Source of the DNA: Bacteroidales bacterium
GTDB lineage: Bacteria; Bacteroidota; Bacteroidia; Bacteroidales; UBA932
NCBI GenBank assembly: GCA_016285455.1
Contig: JAEEQS010000014.1
Location: 1-38,311, forward strand
DNA: 38,311 nucleotides
Direction: 5' to 3'
Shown: piece by piece, positions 7,831 to 15,953 of the stretch
Layout of the letters: the number at the start of each line of letters is the position of its first letter
Position numbering within the stretch: the stretch's first letter is position 1
Notes under the pieces: generated by a model
The model's database searches: none
Told to the model about the DNA's origin: nothing
Seen by the model: only the letters and a program-made list of their open reading frames with translations
Translations under genes and position numbers: made by a program

Positions 7831-9036
7831 ATGGAAATAATACAAAGACCTGAGTACCTTCAACAGGTACAGCATTTTTTCGGAAAAGAAACCATCATAG
7901 TACTCACCGGCCAACGTCGTGTGGGAAAGAGTTATGTATTGATGTCTCTGAGGGATTTGCTTTCAGCTTCTAAAAACAATAACGTCATTTACATCAATAA
8001 GGAAAAGAAGGAGTGGGATGATATTGTCACATACAAAGACTTAAACAAGTATTTAGAAGAAAGATACGTCCCTGACAAACAAAACTATATCCTCATTGAT
8101 GAAATCCAAGAGATAGACTCTTTTGAAAAGAGTGTCCGTCACTGGAGAACGGAACCGCAAACAGACCTGGTTATTACAGGCAGCAATGCAGAGACTCTAT
8201 CTAGTGACCTGTCCACACTTCTAGGTGCCAGATATCACGAGGTATACATTCAAGCCCTGACATACAAGGATTTCATCCGCTTCCATAGATTGGAGGAAGG
8301 AGATGATGCTCTTTCCCTCTATATCAATTCCGGAGGTCTTCCCGGACTTGTCAAGTATGACATCCGCGATGAGAACGAGGTTTATTCTTATGCCCAAGAT
8401 GTACTGAACACGGCTCTTGTCAAAGACATTATCTTGAAGCACAAAATCAGGAATGTGCCATTTCTGTACAATCTGGTCCGTTTCCTTGCCGACAGTACAG
8501 GAAAACCGGTATCTGGCACCAGTATTTCTAACTATTTGAAGGGACAGAATAACCCAGTATCCATAGAGCTCGTCCTTAAATACTTGAAATACCTTTGCGA
8601 CGCATACATTGTAACCAAAGTTCCCCGTTTCGATATCCGTGGAAAAAAGCTCTTGCAGTCCAACGACAAGTTCTACTTCGAGGATAACGGTATCCGTAAT
8701 TCCTGTGTTGAAACTGTTCGGGACAAGGATATAGAGAAAGTCATTGAAAACATCATCTACCACCAGCTCATTCATGATGGATACAAAGTGAATGTAGGGC
8801 ATTTGCTGGCAGGAGAAGTGGATTTCGTGTGCGTCAAAGATAAGCGGAGGGTATATATCCAGGCTTCTTACATAATTGGCAACGACGAGACTCGCCAGAG
8901 GGAATTCGGTACTCTAAAGGCTATATCTGACAATTATCCTAAATACGTGATTTCCATGACACCTCTGGTTACACGGAACGATGACGAAGGAATCTTTCAC
9001 TTAAGTCTTAGAGAGTTTCTCAAAAACGGTTTATGA
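7831..9036 (+). CDS. AAA-family ATPase with DUF4143 domain
   Basis: A 401-residue P-loop protein: Walker A GQRRVGKS (27-34), Walker B YILIDEIQ (86-93) and a sensor-1-like VITGSNA (about 115). The C-terminal half follows the DUF4143 pattern, with YFEDNGIRNS and the nuclease-like phrase GEVDFVCVKDKRRVYIQASY (about 327-346). In that phrase the Asp and spaced charged residues recall a PD-(D/E)XK fold found in many of these ATPases. Such proteins are common and variable in Bacteroidota; their cellular role is not established. It stands alone between the tRNA terminator and the ECF sigma locus, with its own promoter. Confidence 0.9.
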   Translation: MEIIQRPEYLQQVQHFFGKETIIVLTGQRRVGKSYVLMSLRDLLSASKNNNVIYINKEKKEWDDIVTYKDLNKYLEERYVPDKQNYILIDEIQEIDSFEKSVRHWRTEPQTDLVITGSNAETLSSDLSTLLGARYHEVYIQALTYKDFIRFHRLEEGDDALSLYINSGGLPGLVKYDIRDENEVYSYAQDVLNTALVKDIILKHKIRNVPFLYNLVRFLADSTGKPVSGTSISNYLKGQNNPVSIELVLKYLKYLCDAYIVTKVPRFDIRGKKLLQSNDKFYFEDNGIRNSCVETVRDKDIEKVIENIIYHQLIHDGYKVNVGHLLAGEVDFVCVKDKRRVYIQASYIIGNDETRQREFGTLKAISDNYPKYVISMTPLVTRNDDEGIFHLSLREFLKNGL

Positions 9037-9043
9037 TGATATC

Positions 9044-9069
9044 TTAACTTTAAGTGTTTTCTGCGTCTA
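9044..9069 (+). promoter_or_regulatory. Candidate ECF-sigma promoter of the first sigma gene
   Basis: TTAAC (9044-9048), a 15-bp spacer and GCGTCTA (9063-9069) resemble the AAC / CGTC elements used by many ECF sigma factors, which often drive their own genes. The 11-mer TTCTGCGTCTA (9059-9069) recurs before the second ECF sigma gene at 17992. Confidence 0.45.
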
Positions 9070-9080
9070 TATAAGTGGAT

Positions 9081-9608
9081 ATGGAGAAAACCTTTGAAAT
9101 TGAGCTCAGCGATGTAAGGCCTAAGGTTGTTGCCCTTGCCAGGAAATTCTGCAGGGCTTCTGCCCTGGGGGCAGATCCTGAAGACATTGCTCAGGATGTC
9201 CTGCTCCGCCTGTGGTCTTCTCTCAAAGGCGGCTCCCCTATCCAAAACATAGAAGCCTGGGCTGTTACGGCAACAAAGAACGCCTGCATTTCGGAATGGA
9301 GAAAGTCCAGAAAGGTTATTGCGACAAAGGCTTTCAAGGCAAATAATCCTGCTTCAGACAAACTTCCAGAAAAAGCCTTTAACGCAGCAGACAACGCATC
9401 CGCAAAGATTGAAGAAAGCGAATATCAAAAGAGGGCTGTAAAGATACTGGAAGGTTTTTCCGCCGGAACCCGCAAACTTTTGAAGATGAAGGCAGACGGG
9501 ATGAACCTGGATGAGATTGCAGCCGCCACGGGCCGTAGCAAGGGCAGCGTCAAGACCTCCATTTCAGCAGCCCGAAAGCAGATGCTTGAAGCACTTAATC
9601 AACGATAA
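9081..9608 (+). CDS. ECF-type RNA polymerase sigma factor
   Basis: A 175-residue sigma-70-family protein from the ATG at 9081 (a GTG two codons earlier is possible). Region 2 is seen in GADPEDIAQDVLLRLWSSL and IEAWAVTATKNACISEWRK. Region 4 is a helix-turn-helix near the C-terminus (MNLDEIAAATGRSKGSVKTSISAARKQ, split here only for description). It should direct RNA polymerase to a small regulon, probably including this locus. The next gene, 17 bp on, is a single-pass membrane protein placed as an anti-sigma factor would be. It belongs with the envelope genes that follow. Confidence 0.88.
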   Translation: MEKTFEIELSDVRPKVVALARKFCRASALGADPEDIAQDVLLRLWSSLKGGSPIQNIEAWAVTATKNACISEWRKSRKVIATKAFKANNPASDKLPEKAFNAADNASAKIEESEYQKRAVKILEGFSAGTRKLLKMKADGMNLDEIAAATGRSKGSVKTSISAARKQMLEALNQR

Positions 9609-9625
9609 TGCAAAAATCAAAATAA

Positions 9626-10150
9626 ATGAACCGCAAAGAACTCATACAACGCTATCTGAATGCTGAGACTTCAGTAGAAGAGGAGATTATGCTGGCAGAA
9701 TCTTTCCGCCAGACTCCGCCGCAGAACGAGGAGGAAGAAAAGATCGAGGCAATGCTGCTCTGCCTGAAAGACTCCGCAGCCTCAGACTCATCAGAGGATG
9801 ACCGCATCGCGGAGGAAGAGTTTGACAGGATTGTCAGCAAATCAGGCAGAAGGAAAGGCCTTGTCTGGGCCGTTTCCTCAGCGATGGCGGCAGCGGCCGT
9901 AATACTGTTGTTCCTGCTCCTCAAACCTGCCTCTCCTCAGCCAGAGGACAACACGGATCTGATCCAGCAGATTCAGCATATCCATCTGCTTTCCCAGCTG
10001 AGCCTGGAAGATGCTGACAAATGCGAATTCCGCCCGATTGAGGGAGGGTATGTGATGACAGCCTACTTCCCAGACGGAGAGACGGCATCCTATATCCTTA
10101 TCGCTGAGGAAGATGGAAAAACCTATTCCCTTCTCAGCCTGAACCAGTAA
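9626..10150 (+). CDS. Single-pass membrane protein, candidate anti-sigma factor
   Basis: A 174-residue protein: an acidic cytosolic N-terminal part (1-75) starting MNRKELIQRYLNAETSVEEE, one transmembrane helix (about 78-99), then a small periplasmic part with a beta-rich end (GYVMTAYFPDGETASYILI). The ERYLNGETSxEEE-like opening is common at the start of Bacteroidota anti-sigma-like proteins next to ECF sigma genes. It starts 17 bp after the sigma stop and is 27 bp before the next gene, so it is in one operon. It lacks the FecR domain, so control by a TonB-dependent transducer is not indicated. Confidence 0.75.
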   Translation: MNRKELIQRYLNAETSVEEEIMLAESFRQTPPQNEEEEKIEAMLLCLKDSAASDSSEDDRIAEEEFDRIVSKSGRRKGLVWAVSSAMAAAAVILLFLLLKPASPQPEDNTDLIQQIQHIHLLSQLSLEDADKCEFRPIEGGYVMTAYFPDGETASYILIAEEDGKTYSLLSLNQ

Positions 10151-10177
10151 TAGATTAAAACAATAAAACCAAAGATT

Positions 10178-10792
10178 ATGAAAACAAGACTCTATACAAT
10201 GCTTTTAGCCCTCGGTTTCTGCCTGATGGGTTTTGCTGCCTACGGACAGAAAACCATTTACATAATAGACTCGGAAGTTGTTAACAATTTCTCAGGGCAA
10301 CAGCTTAAGGGCAAGTTCATTAAGAATTACATAATCCAAACCATAGGTACAGGAAAAGAAGCAACAATTTTACATATCATTACCACCAATTCCGAGCCTA
10401 GCAAATATCATATTGCACAATATGGAGGCAACACTAAGATTAAAGCTGATGACTATAAATTAACTTATAATGGCCGCGACTCTGCTAATTTAATCTCAAT
10501 GAGCGTTGTAGATCCTGACAATCCAGGCGAACCTATGGTGGTGATAAAGCATTCCGGTTTCATAGATACATCAAAAACCGCAGTATTCAGCATCATAAGC
10601 AATGTGCCTGACCAAAAAATAAAGTATGTCGTTGACGGAAAGCTTTATAATGATGTCAGTGCTCTCAAAGGCTTAAAGCCTTCAGAGATAAAAAGAATAG
10701 CGTTTTATAAGGAAGGTTCGCCTGAGCAGCTAAAGTACGGAAAGGGATTTACAGTTGTTGTCATAAATACCAAAGGCTCAAAAAACAAGTGA
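10178..10792 (+). CDS. Small secreted protein with TonB-plug-like C-terminus
   Basis: A 204-residue protein with a signal peptide (to about Gly23; AAYGQ). The C-terminal about 60 residues (KIKYVVDGKLYNDVSALKGL, then LKPSEIKRIAFYKE and a final YGKGFTVVVINTKG) follow the pattern of the plug subdomain in SusC-like receptors (YVVDG...L.P.DI..I.VLKD...YG..G..GVI.ITTK). No barrel follows, so this is a free plug-like domain, as also seen at the ends of some Bacteroidota signalling proteins. It is in the sigma operon, 27 bp after the anti-sigma candidate, and may interact with the barrel protein downstream. Function unproven. Confidence 0.7.
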   Translation: MKTRLYTMLLALGFCLMGFAAYGQKTIYIIDSEVVNNFSGQQLKGKFIKNYIIQTIGTGKEATILHIITTNSEPSKYHIAQYGGNTKIKADDYKLTYNGRDSANLISMSVVDPDNPGEPMVVIKHSGFIDTSKTAVFSIISNVPDQKIKYVVDGKLYNDVSALKGLKPSEIKRIAFYKEGSPEQLKYGKGFTVVVINTKGSKNK

Positions 10793-10834
10793 AGCATGCT
10801 GGCTTTCCGCACACAAACGCCTGATTTTTTTTTG

Positions 10835-10866
10835 TTTGCGTAATTCACACAATAGCATTACCTTTG
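10835..10866 (+). promoter_or_regulatory. Promoter of the outer-membrane barrel gene
   Basis: TTTG (10835-10838), a 20-bp spacer and TACCTTTG (10859-10866) match the Bacteroidota housekeeping promoter. The start codon is 24 nt downstream at 10890. The barrel gene can thus be made independently of the sigma operon. Confidence 0.7.
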
Positions 10867-10889
10867 TCTAAAACCAAGAAAGAATTCTG

Positions 10890-13772
10890 ATGAGAAAATA
10901 TATCTGGAGCATATTGCTGTTTTTATGTTTCGCCTTGTCGGCCAGGGCGCAGGTTTTCGTTATCAACGATGCAATGTTTGCCGGCAGGATGAGCAGCATA
11001 AAGGTGAAAATCGTTGATTCTCTGACTAACGAACCTATCTCATTTGCATCAGTTTATGTTGTGCCGGCCAAGGACACGACCATCACCAATTTCATAATAT
11101 CAGACACTGCCGGAGTTGCAACGCTTAAAGACGTGCCTTACGGAAACTATGTGTTCCATATAGAAATGATGGGCTACAAGCATTACTCCAAGGAGAAGTA
11201 TTTCAGGGAAGAGAGGGTGGACCTGGGGACAGTCAAACTCAAGCTGGACGAGAATTATCTTTCGGCCATTACTGTTTCCGATGTGGGCAACCCTATCGTG
11301 ATGAAGCAAGACACGATTGAATTCAACGCCGCTTCCTTCAGGGTGGGAGCCAATGGAATGCTCAGGGATCTGATCAAGAGAATGCCGGGAATGGAAATTA
11401 CAGACGATGGCAAGGTGAAGTTCAACGGAGAAGCCATTGACAAGCTAACCGTTGGAGGGCGCACCTTCTTCTTCGACGACCAGAGCACGGCTCTTAACAA
11501 CCTGCCTGCGGCAATAGTTGACAAGATCCGCGTTATAGACAGAGAATCCCAGACTACAAGAACCACAGGCATCCAGGATGGTACCAGAGAGAAAATCTTG
11601 GACGTAGGTCTGAAGAAAGAGTTTGAAGAGGGATGGTTCGGCAACGTATCCATTAAGGGCGGAACTACCTTAGAGGGCAAGAAAAAAGACGAGCCTCTCA
11701 GAGAGAATCGCGGAGCACTGTACAATGCCAGCGCCCTTGTTGCTGCATACAACAAGAAAGACCAGGTTACCTTCCTTGCCAACGGAATGAATGTGGCAGA
11801 TGGTGGGGTCGCGATGGTTGTAAGGGGAGGAGAAGACGTGGTCAGCAGTTTTGAACCCGGGCTTACTTCAGCTGCACAGCTGGGCCTGAACGTCAACACC
11901 TCCAGGATAAAAGACGTGGAGACCACTCTTTCCGCCAACTACAAGTATACCGACAACGAGACCGGCTCTCAAAGCTACAGGACAACATTCCAGGAAAACG
12001 GCAACTTGTTTACGGAATCCAGAAAATCCGGAAGGTCTTTTGACAACGGAGTGAGTGCAAATTATGAAATGAAGAAGGAGAAAGGCAAGATTCTGTTCTC
12101 CTTTTTTCCACGCTTCACTTATAAAAAGAGTCTTTCTCGCAGCGAAGGCTCATCGGAGACTTCCAGAGAAGAACTACTTGTCAACAAATCGGAAAACCAC
12201 TCACAAAACAATTCCGACAGTAGATCCGGAAACATCCACGGAGCCATTACCTTCACAGACCTGGGAGGCAAGAAAGGCAGGCTCATACACTTCAGCGTCA
12301 ACGGAAGTTACTCCAATTCAGACGGAGTGAGCAACGAGCAGTCCGTACTCAAGACTGCTGCTGGTGAAGAAGAGCGTACTATGCGTTACGACTCAAAGTC
12401 TTCCTCCCACGGTGCACTCGGCTTGATAAGATATACTGAACCGGTTTCCGCAAAACTTATCATGGCTGCAACCGCAAACCTCAGCCTGACGGAATCAGAA
12501 AGTACCAGAGATGCTTTTGATGCAGGCGGACTGAACAGCTACTATTCATCGGAGAGCAAGACTCACCACGTCAACCAGGAATATGATGTTACGGCCCAGT
12601 ACAAATTCGCCAAGCAGAGTTGGATTACGCTGGGAGCCACTGCAAACGGAACTCTCAACGAGCTGGTTTCCAGATCTTACAACGTGAACGACACCACCGG
12701 CAAAGGAGAGTGGAACTGGTATGTGGCCCCTACCCTGAGGCTCCAGCTTTTAAAAGGACCGAACCGTTTCAACATCAACATTTCAGGCTCCAGCCAGAAA
12801 CCTAACGGCAGCCGTATGCTTCCTGTCCTGAACATAAGCAATCTGTCTCGTCTGAGCCTTGGCAACATCTATCTGAGACAATATTCATACACCAACTTCG
12901 GCATAAACTGGAACAGGAACGACCGCCAGAAGTTTACCAATCTCAGTCTTTACGTCAACGGCAGCTTAACCAACAGACCTATCAGCAATGCGCTATGGTA
13001 TGATTCAGAAGGAGTGATGTATTCCATCCCGGTCAATTCCAAGAAGCCTTCCGTTTCAGGATTCATAATGGCTGGCTACACCACTCCGCTGGACTCCAAG
13101 AAGATATGGACCCTCTCTTTAGGCTTGACCCTCAAATACTCATCTTATACCAGTTATCAGTCGACCGGAACACTGCCGGCAATAGACAAAGATAACTTTG
13201 ACTATGACGCGTTCATGGCTGATTTCTGGGGCGACAGCAAAGGCAACCGCTTCTATGACGGGCTGAGCGGATTCAAAGAAAGCACTACCAGAGAGTTTTC
13301 TCCTTATATCAACTCCAGCCTCAAATACAACCAAAAGAATTATTTCTTCATCTTGAGAGCTGGTGTAAACAAAGTTATATCGCGATATTCTTTGAACAAG
13401 AGCACGAACAGGAATACCACCAGTACCAACATCAGCCTTGAAGGCTCATACACCACACCGCACCAATTTGAAATATCATCATACTTCGGGTACCATTTTT
13501 ACAACGGTTACGCAAAAGGCTATGACAAACCTCAATGGAATTGGCGCGTAGAAATCTCCAAAAATATTGGAGCCTTCAACCTGAGCGTAAAGGTCAACGA
13601 CATATTTAATCAGAGGCGCAACCTGTTCCACACAGTAACAGCCAATTATGAGGAAGATACCTACAGGATAGACTTGTGCCGCTACATACTCTTCGGCGTA
13701 AAGTGGAACTTCGGCAAGATGAATGCCATCAACAGCCAGAGAGCCCAGAAAGCCGCCTGGACTATGTTTTAA
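10890..13772 (+). CDS. Outer-membrane beta-barrel family protein with carboxypeptidase-regulatory-like domain
   Basis: A 960-residue protein with a signal peptide (cleavage about ARA-Q). Residues about 36-115 form a CarboxypepD-regulatory-like beta-sandwich (VDSLTNEPISFASVYVVPAK, then GYKHYSKEK). Next is a plug-like region (about 125-230) containing LRDLIKRMPGMEITDDGKV and GGRTFFFDDQSTALNNLPA. The rest (about 240-960) alternates short polar/aromatic strands, as in a large barrel. It fits the Bacteroidota outer membrane beta-barrel family related to TonB receptors; a clear TonB box is not seen. The C-terminal residues are not the usual terminal Phe strand alone but end WTMF. It probably moves or binds an unknown ligand at the outer membrane. 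Confidence 0.9.
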   Translation: MRKYIWSILLFLCFALSARAQVFVINDAMFAGRMSSIKVKIVDSLTNEPISFASVYVVPAKDTTITNFIISDTAGVATLKDVPYGNYVFHIEMMGYKHYSKEKYFREERVDLGTVKLKLDENYLSAITVSDVGNPIVMKQDTIEFNAASFRVGANGMLRDLIKRMPGMEITDDGKVKFNGEAIDKLTVGGRTFFFDDQSTALNNLPAAIVDKIRVIDRESQTTRTTGIQDGTREKILDVGLKKEFEEGWFGNVSIKGGTTLEGKKKDEPLRENRGALYNASALVAAYNKKDQVTFLANGMNVADGGVAMVVRGGEDVVSSFEPGLTSAAQLGLNVNTSRIKDVETTLSANYKYTDNETGSQSYRTTFQENGNLFTESRKSGRSFDNGVSANYEMKKEKGKILFSFFPRFTYKKSLSRSEGSSETSREELLVNKSENHSQNNSDSRSGNIHGAITFTDLGGKKGRLIHFSVNGSYSNSDGVSNEQSVLKTAAGEEERTMRYDSKSSSHGALGLIRYTEPVSAKLIMAATANLSLTESESTRDAFDAGGLNSYYSSESKTHHVNQEYDVTAQYKFAKQSWITLGATANGTLNELVSRSYNVNDTTGKGEWNWYVAPTLRLQLLKGPNRFNINISGSSQKPNGSRMLPVLNISNLSRLSLGNIYLRQYSYTNFGINWNRNDRQKFTNLSLYVNGSLTNRPISNALWYDSEGVMYSIPVNSKKPSVSGFIMAGYTTPLDSKKIWTLSLGLTLKYSSYTSYQSTGTLPAIDKDNFDYDAFMADFWGDSKGNRFYDGLSGFKESTTREFSPYINSSLKYNQKNYFFILRAGVNKVISRYSLNKSTNRNTTSTNISLEGSYTTPHQFEISSYFGYHFYNGYAKGYDKPQWNWRVEISKNIGAFNLSVKVNDIFNQRRNLFHTVTANYEEDTYRIDLCRYILFGVKWNFGKMNAINSQRAQKAAWTMF

Positions 13773-13774
13773 TT

Positions 13775-13800
13775 GTTATCTTTACACCAATAAAGATAAC
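13775..13800. repeat. Perfect 10-bp inverted repeat between barrel and S41 genes
   Basis: GTTATCTTTA (13775-13784) and TAAAGATAAC (13791-13800) with a 6-nt loop. It starts 2 bp after the barrel stop and ends 8 bp before the next ATG. No T-run follows. It may be a weak terminator or attenuator, an mRNA-end hairpin, or an operator; each arm holds a near -7 sequence TATCTTTA. Confidence 0.6.
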
Positions 13801-13808
13801 AGCCCACT

Positions 13809-15953
13809 ATGAAATCTTACAATTTTTCCTTGCTCCTGATTGTACTGTTGTCTTTAAGCACAATCGGGAATGCCCAGCAATTGACCTGGCCTGTTGCCGG
13901 AAAATCTGCCGGTGACGACATTATCTGCAAACCACAGAGTTATGTCGGGAATGAACTTAGCTATGGAGAACTCTTCATTGGCGGCAAAGAGGGTGACATT
14001 ATAATCAGCCCTGCTGACGGAATCATACAGAACCTCGGCATTGATTATATGGAGTCTTTAAGCTATTCCTGGGGCAAAAGTCTGAGCCCTGGAGAAACTT
14101 TTGACCAAAAAACAAAAAGTTTTGACTTTGGCAAAGGAACAAACAGGAAGTATTATTCAGGTACTATTACCATCCTGATGGCAGATGGAAGAAAGGTCCA
14201 TATCTCGGGGATACTGGGCAACCGGGTTTTCAATACCGGACAAAAGATTTCCGCTGGAGACACTTTAGGGGTTATTGGCTATTCCTATAAGGCTATCCCG
14301 GAGCGCTCCATAATGCTCTCGATTTCAAACCGGGACAACAAATCTGTCGATCCGATGACTCCATTCGGACTTAAGACCACATTCGTAGAGGCCAAAGCCC
14401 TGTCGAGAGACAAAATGATGTCAGCGGAGAAAATTCGGGAAGATTTGGATGTACTAAAAGAGGCTTTTTGCGAATTATACCCTTCCCTTGAGGAAAAAAT
14501 TCCTGAAAAAGAGTTCAGGGCGTTCGTAGACTCTGTAAAAATGTCCTTAACAGGCGAGATTGATCCTGCTTATGATTTCAGGATTGTTTTGCGCAAGATC
14601 CTCAACAAGGTTCCCGACAGTCATATCTATATGTATCCCGATCCTGTAAAGACTTCGCCAAGGGAGTCTTGGCTACCGGAAGCATATCTTGTTTACTGCG
14701 ATGATACAGCCCGGGTATTGATGACACCCAAGGAGTTCATGCAATTGAACGGCAAGGTTGTAACCAGCATAGACGGCGTTCCTGTCAGTGAGTATGCTAA
14801 AAAAGCCGATATGTTTATCAGCGGTTACGACGGAAAGGTGGAAAGCGCCCTGCAGGAGCAGAAAGTGATGCTGGGAGGATACGGAGCTCTTGTCAATCCC
14901 GGCGCAAAGAAAGGATCTGCTCAGGAACTGACATTTTCAGACGGAACAAAGGCAACCGTTCCTTACTGCAATAATCCCAATATCATAGTCTTCAACGATA
15001 ACGTAAACCGTATCAGACAATGGATGATGGCCAATATCTACAAAGGCGACAATAATGTCTTTGAAACCCGGAAACTAAATGACTCCACCTATTATCTAGG
15101 GCTGAAAACCTTTGAGATGCTTACTCAGCAGGTTGAAGCAGTACGTGATTTTCTTGACACGTGCAAAGCCGCCAATCTGATAGTGGATGTAAGGAATAAC
15201 GGAGGCGGTCACAACGAAGTCCTTATGCAGTTGCTGTCTTATTTTGCCGAAAGCCCAATGAACAGGCAGAAAGGCGGCTATAACCGCGTAAACAAGAAAG
15301 GCCTGTTCGCCACCTTAAAATACAGTCTGAACTATTCTCCCGATGCCGATGTTTTCCCTGAATATGAAGAGGGAGAAAACGGATATTACCTTAGAGATTC
15401 TCTCCAGACCTGCGCCGTCGTAATGCCTGATCCTAAAGTGCATTACAGCGGGAAAGTGTATGTCCTGACTAATTCATACTCCAAGTCTGCCGCAATGCTT
15501 TTCCCTGCCATTCTGGTTAGAAACAGGCGAGGGGTATGCGTCGGAAGGGAAACTGGCAGCACCTATCATAGCATGACAGCCCTCAAGTTCGCAGACATCC
15601 GCCTGCCTAACTCGCTCCAGACAATTCGTATTCCGCTAGTGCAGCTGGTATTCGACACCACAGTGTGCGACCGGCTGCCTAAGGGACGCGGACTGCTTCC
15701 CGATTATCCTGTTCCGTTGACATACAACGAAATATATGGAGGACAAGACGGAAATACAGACATAATTCTGCAATACACCCTGAGTCTGATTGCAGACAAC
15801 AAGTATCTGACCCCTGAAGATCCGTTTGAGGAACTGGACAAGGAACAGTCAAAGAACAGTCTGGCCAAACCCTTCCTTATAGCATCTGCGGGCGTATTGG
15901 CTGTTATTCTTGCCGCTTTAGCGCTAAGGAAAAAGAAAGCCGTCAAAAGCTAG
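13809..15953 (+). CDS. Degenerate M23-like domain fused to S41 peptidase, C-terminal anchor
   Basis: A 714-residue protein. A signal peptide (about 1-22) precedes an M23-like beta domain (about 23-195): DGIIQNLG, then GTITILMADGRKVHISGILG and GQKISAGDTLGVIGYS. The places where M23 peptidases keep zinc-binding His residues are Gly/Ser/Ile here, so it is probably non-catalytic and may bind cell wall or protein. The S41 part (about 200-660) has NLIVDVRNNGGG (about 457) and TNSYSKSAAMLF (about 555-566) carrying the likely nucleophile. A C-terminal hydrophobic helix (about 688-706) followed by RKKKAVKS anchors it. It follows the barrel gene by 36 bp and overlaps the convergent phosphatase gene by 4 bp. 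Confidence 0.85.
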   Translation: MKSYNFSLLLIVLLSLSTIGNAQQLTWPVAGKSAGDDIICKPQSYVGNELSYGELFIGGKEGDIIISPADGIIQNLGIDYMESLSYSWGKSLSPGETFDQKTKSFDFGKGTNRKYYSGTITILMADGRKVHISGILGNRVFNTGQKISAGDTLGVIGYSYKAIPERSIMLSISNRDNKSVDPMTPFGLKTTFVEAKALSRDKMMSAEKIREDLDVLKEAFCELYPSLEEKIPEKEFRAFVDSVKMSLTGEIDPAYDFRIVLRKILNKVPDSHIYMYPDPVKTSPRESWLPEAYLVYCDDTARVLMTPKEFMQLNGKVVTSIDGVPVSEYAKKADMFISGYDGKVESALQEQKVMLGGYGALVNPGAKKGSAQELTFSDGTKATVPYCNNPNIIVFNDNVNRIRQWMMANIYKGDNNVFETRKLNDSTYYLGLKTFEMLTQQVEAVRDFLDTCKAANLIVDVRNNGGGHNEVLMQLLSYFAESPMNRQKGGYNRVNKKGLFATLKYSLNYSPDADVFPEYEEGENGYYLRDSLQTCAVVMPDPKVHYSGKVYVLTNSYSKSAAMLFPAILVRNRRGVCVGRETGSTYHSMTALKFADIRLPNSLQTIRIPLVQLVFDTTVCDRLPKGRGLLPDYPVPLTYNEIYGGQDGNTDIILQYTLSLIADNKYLTPEDPFEELDKEQSKNSLAKPFLIASAGVLAVILAALALRKKKAVKS

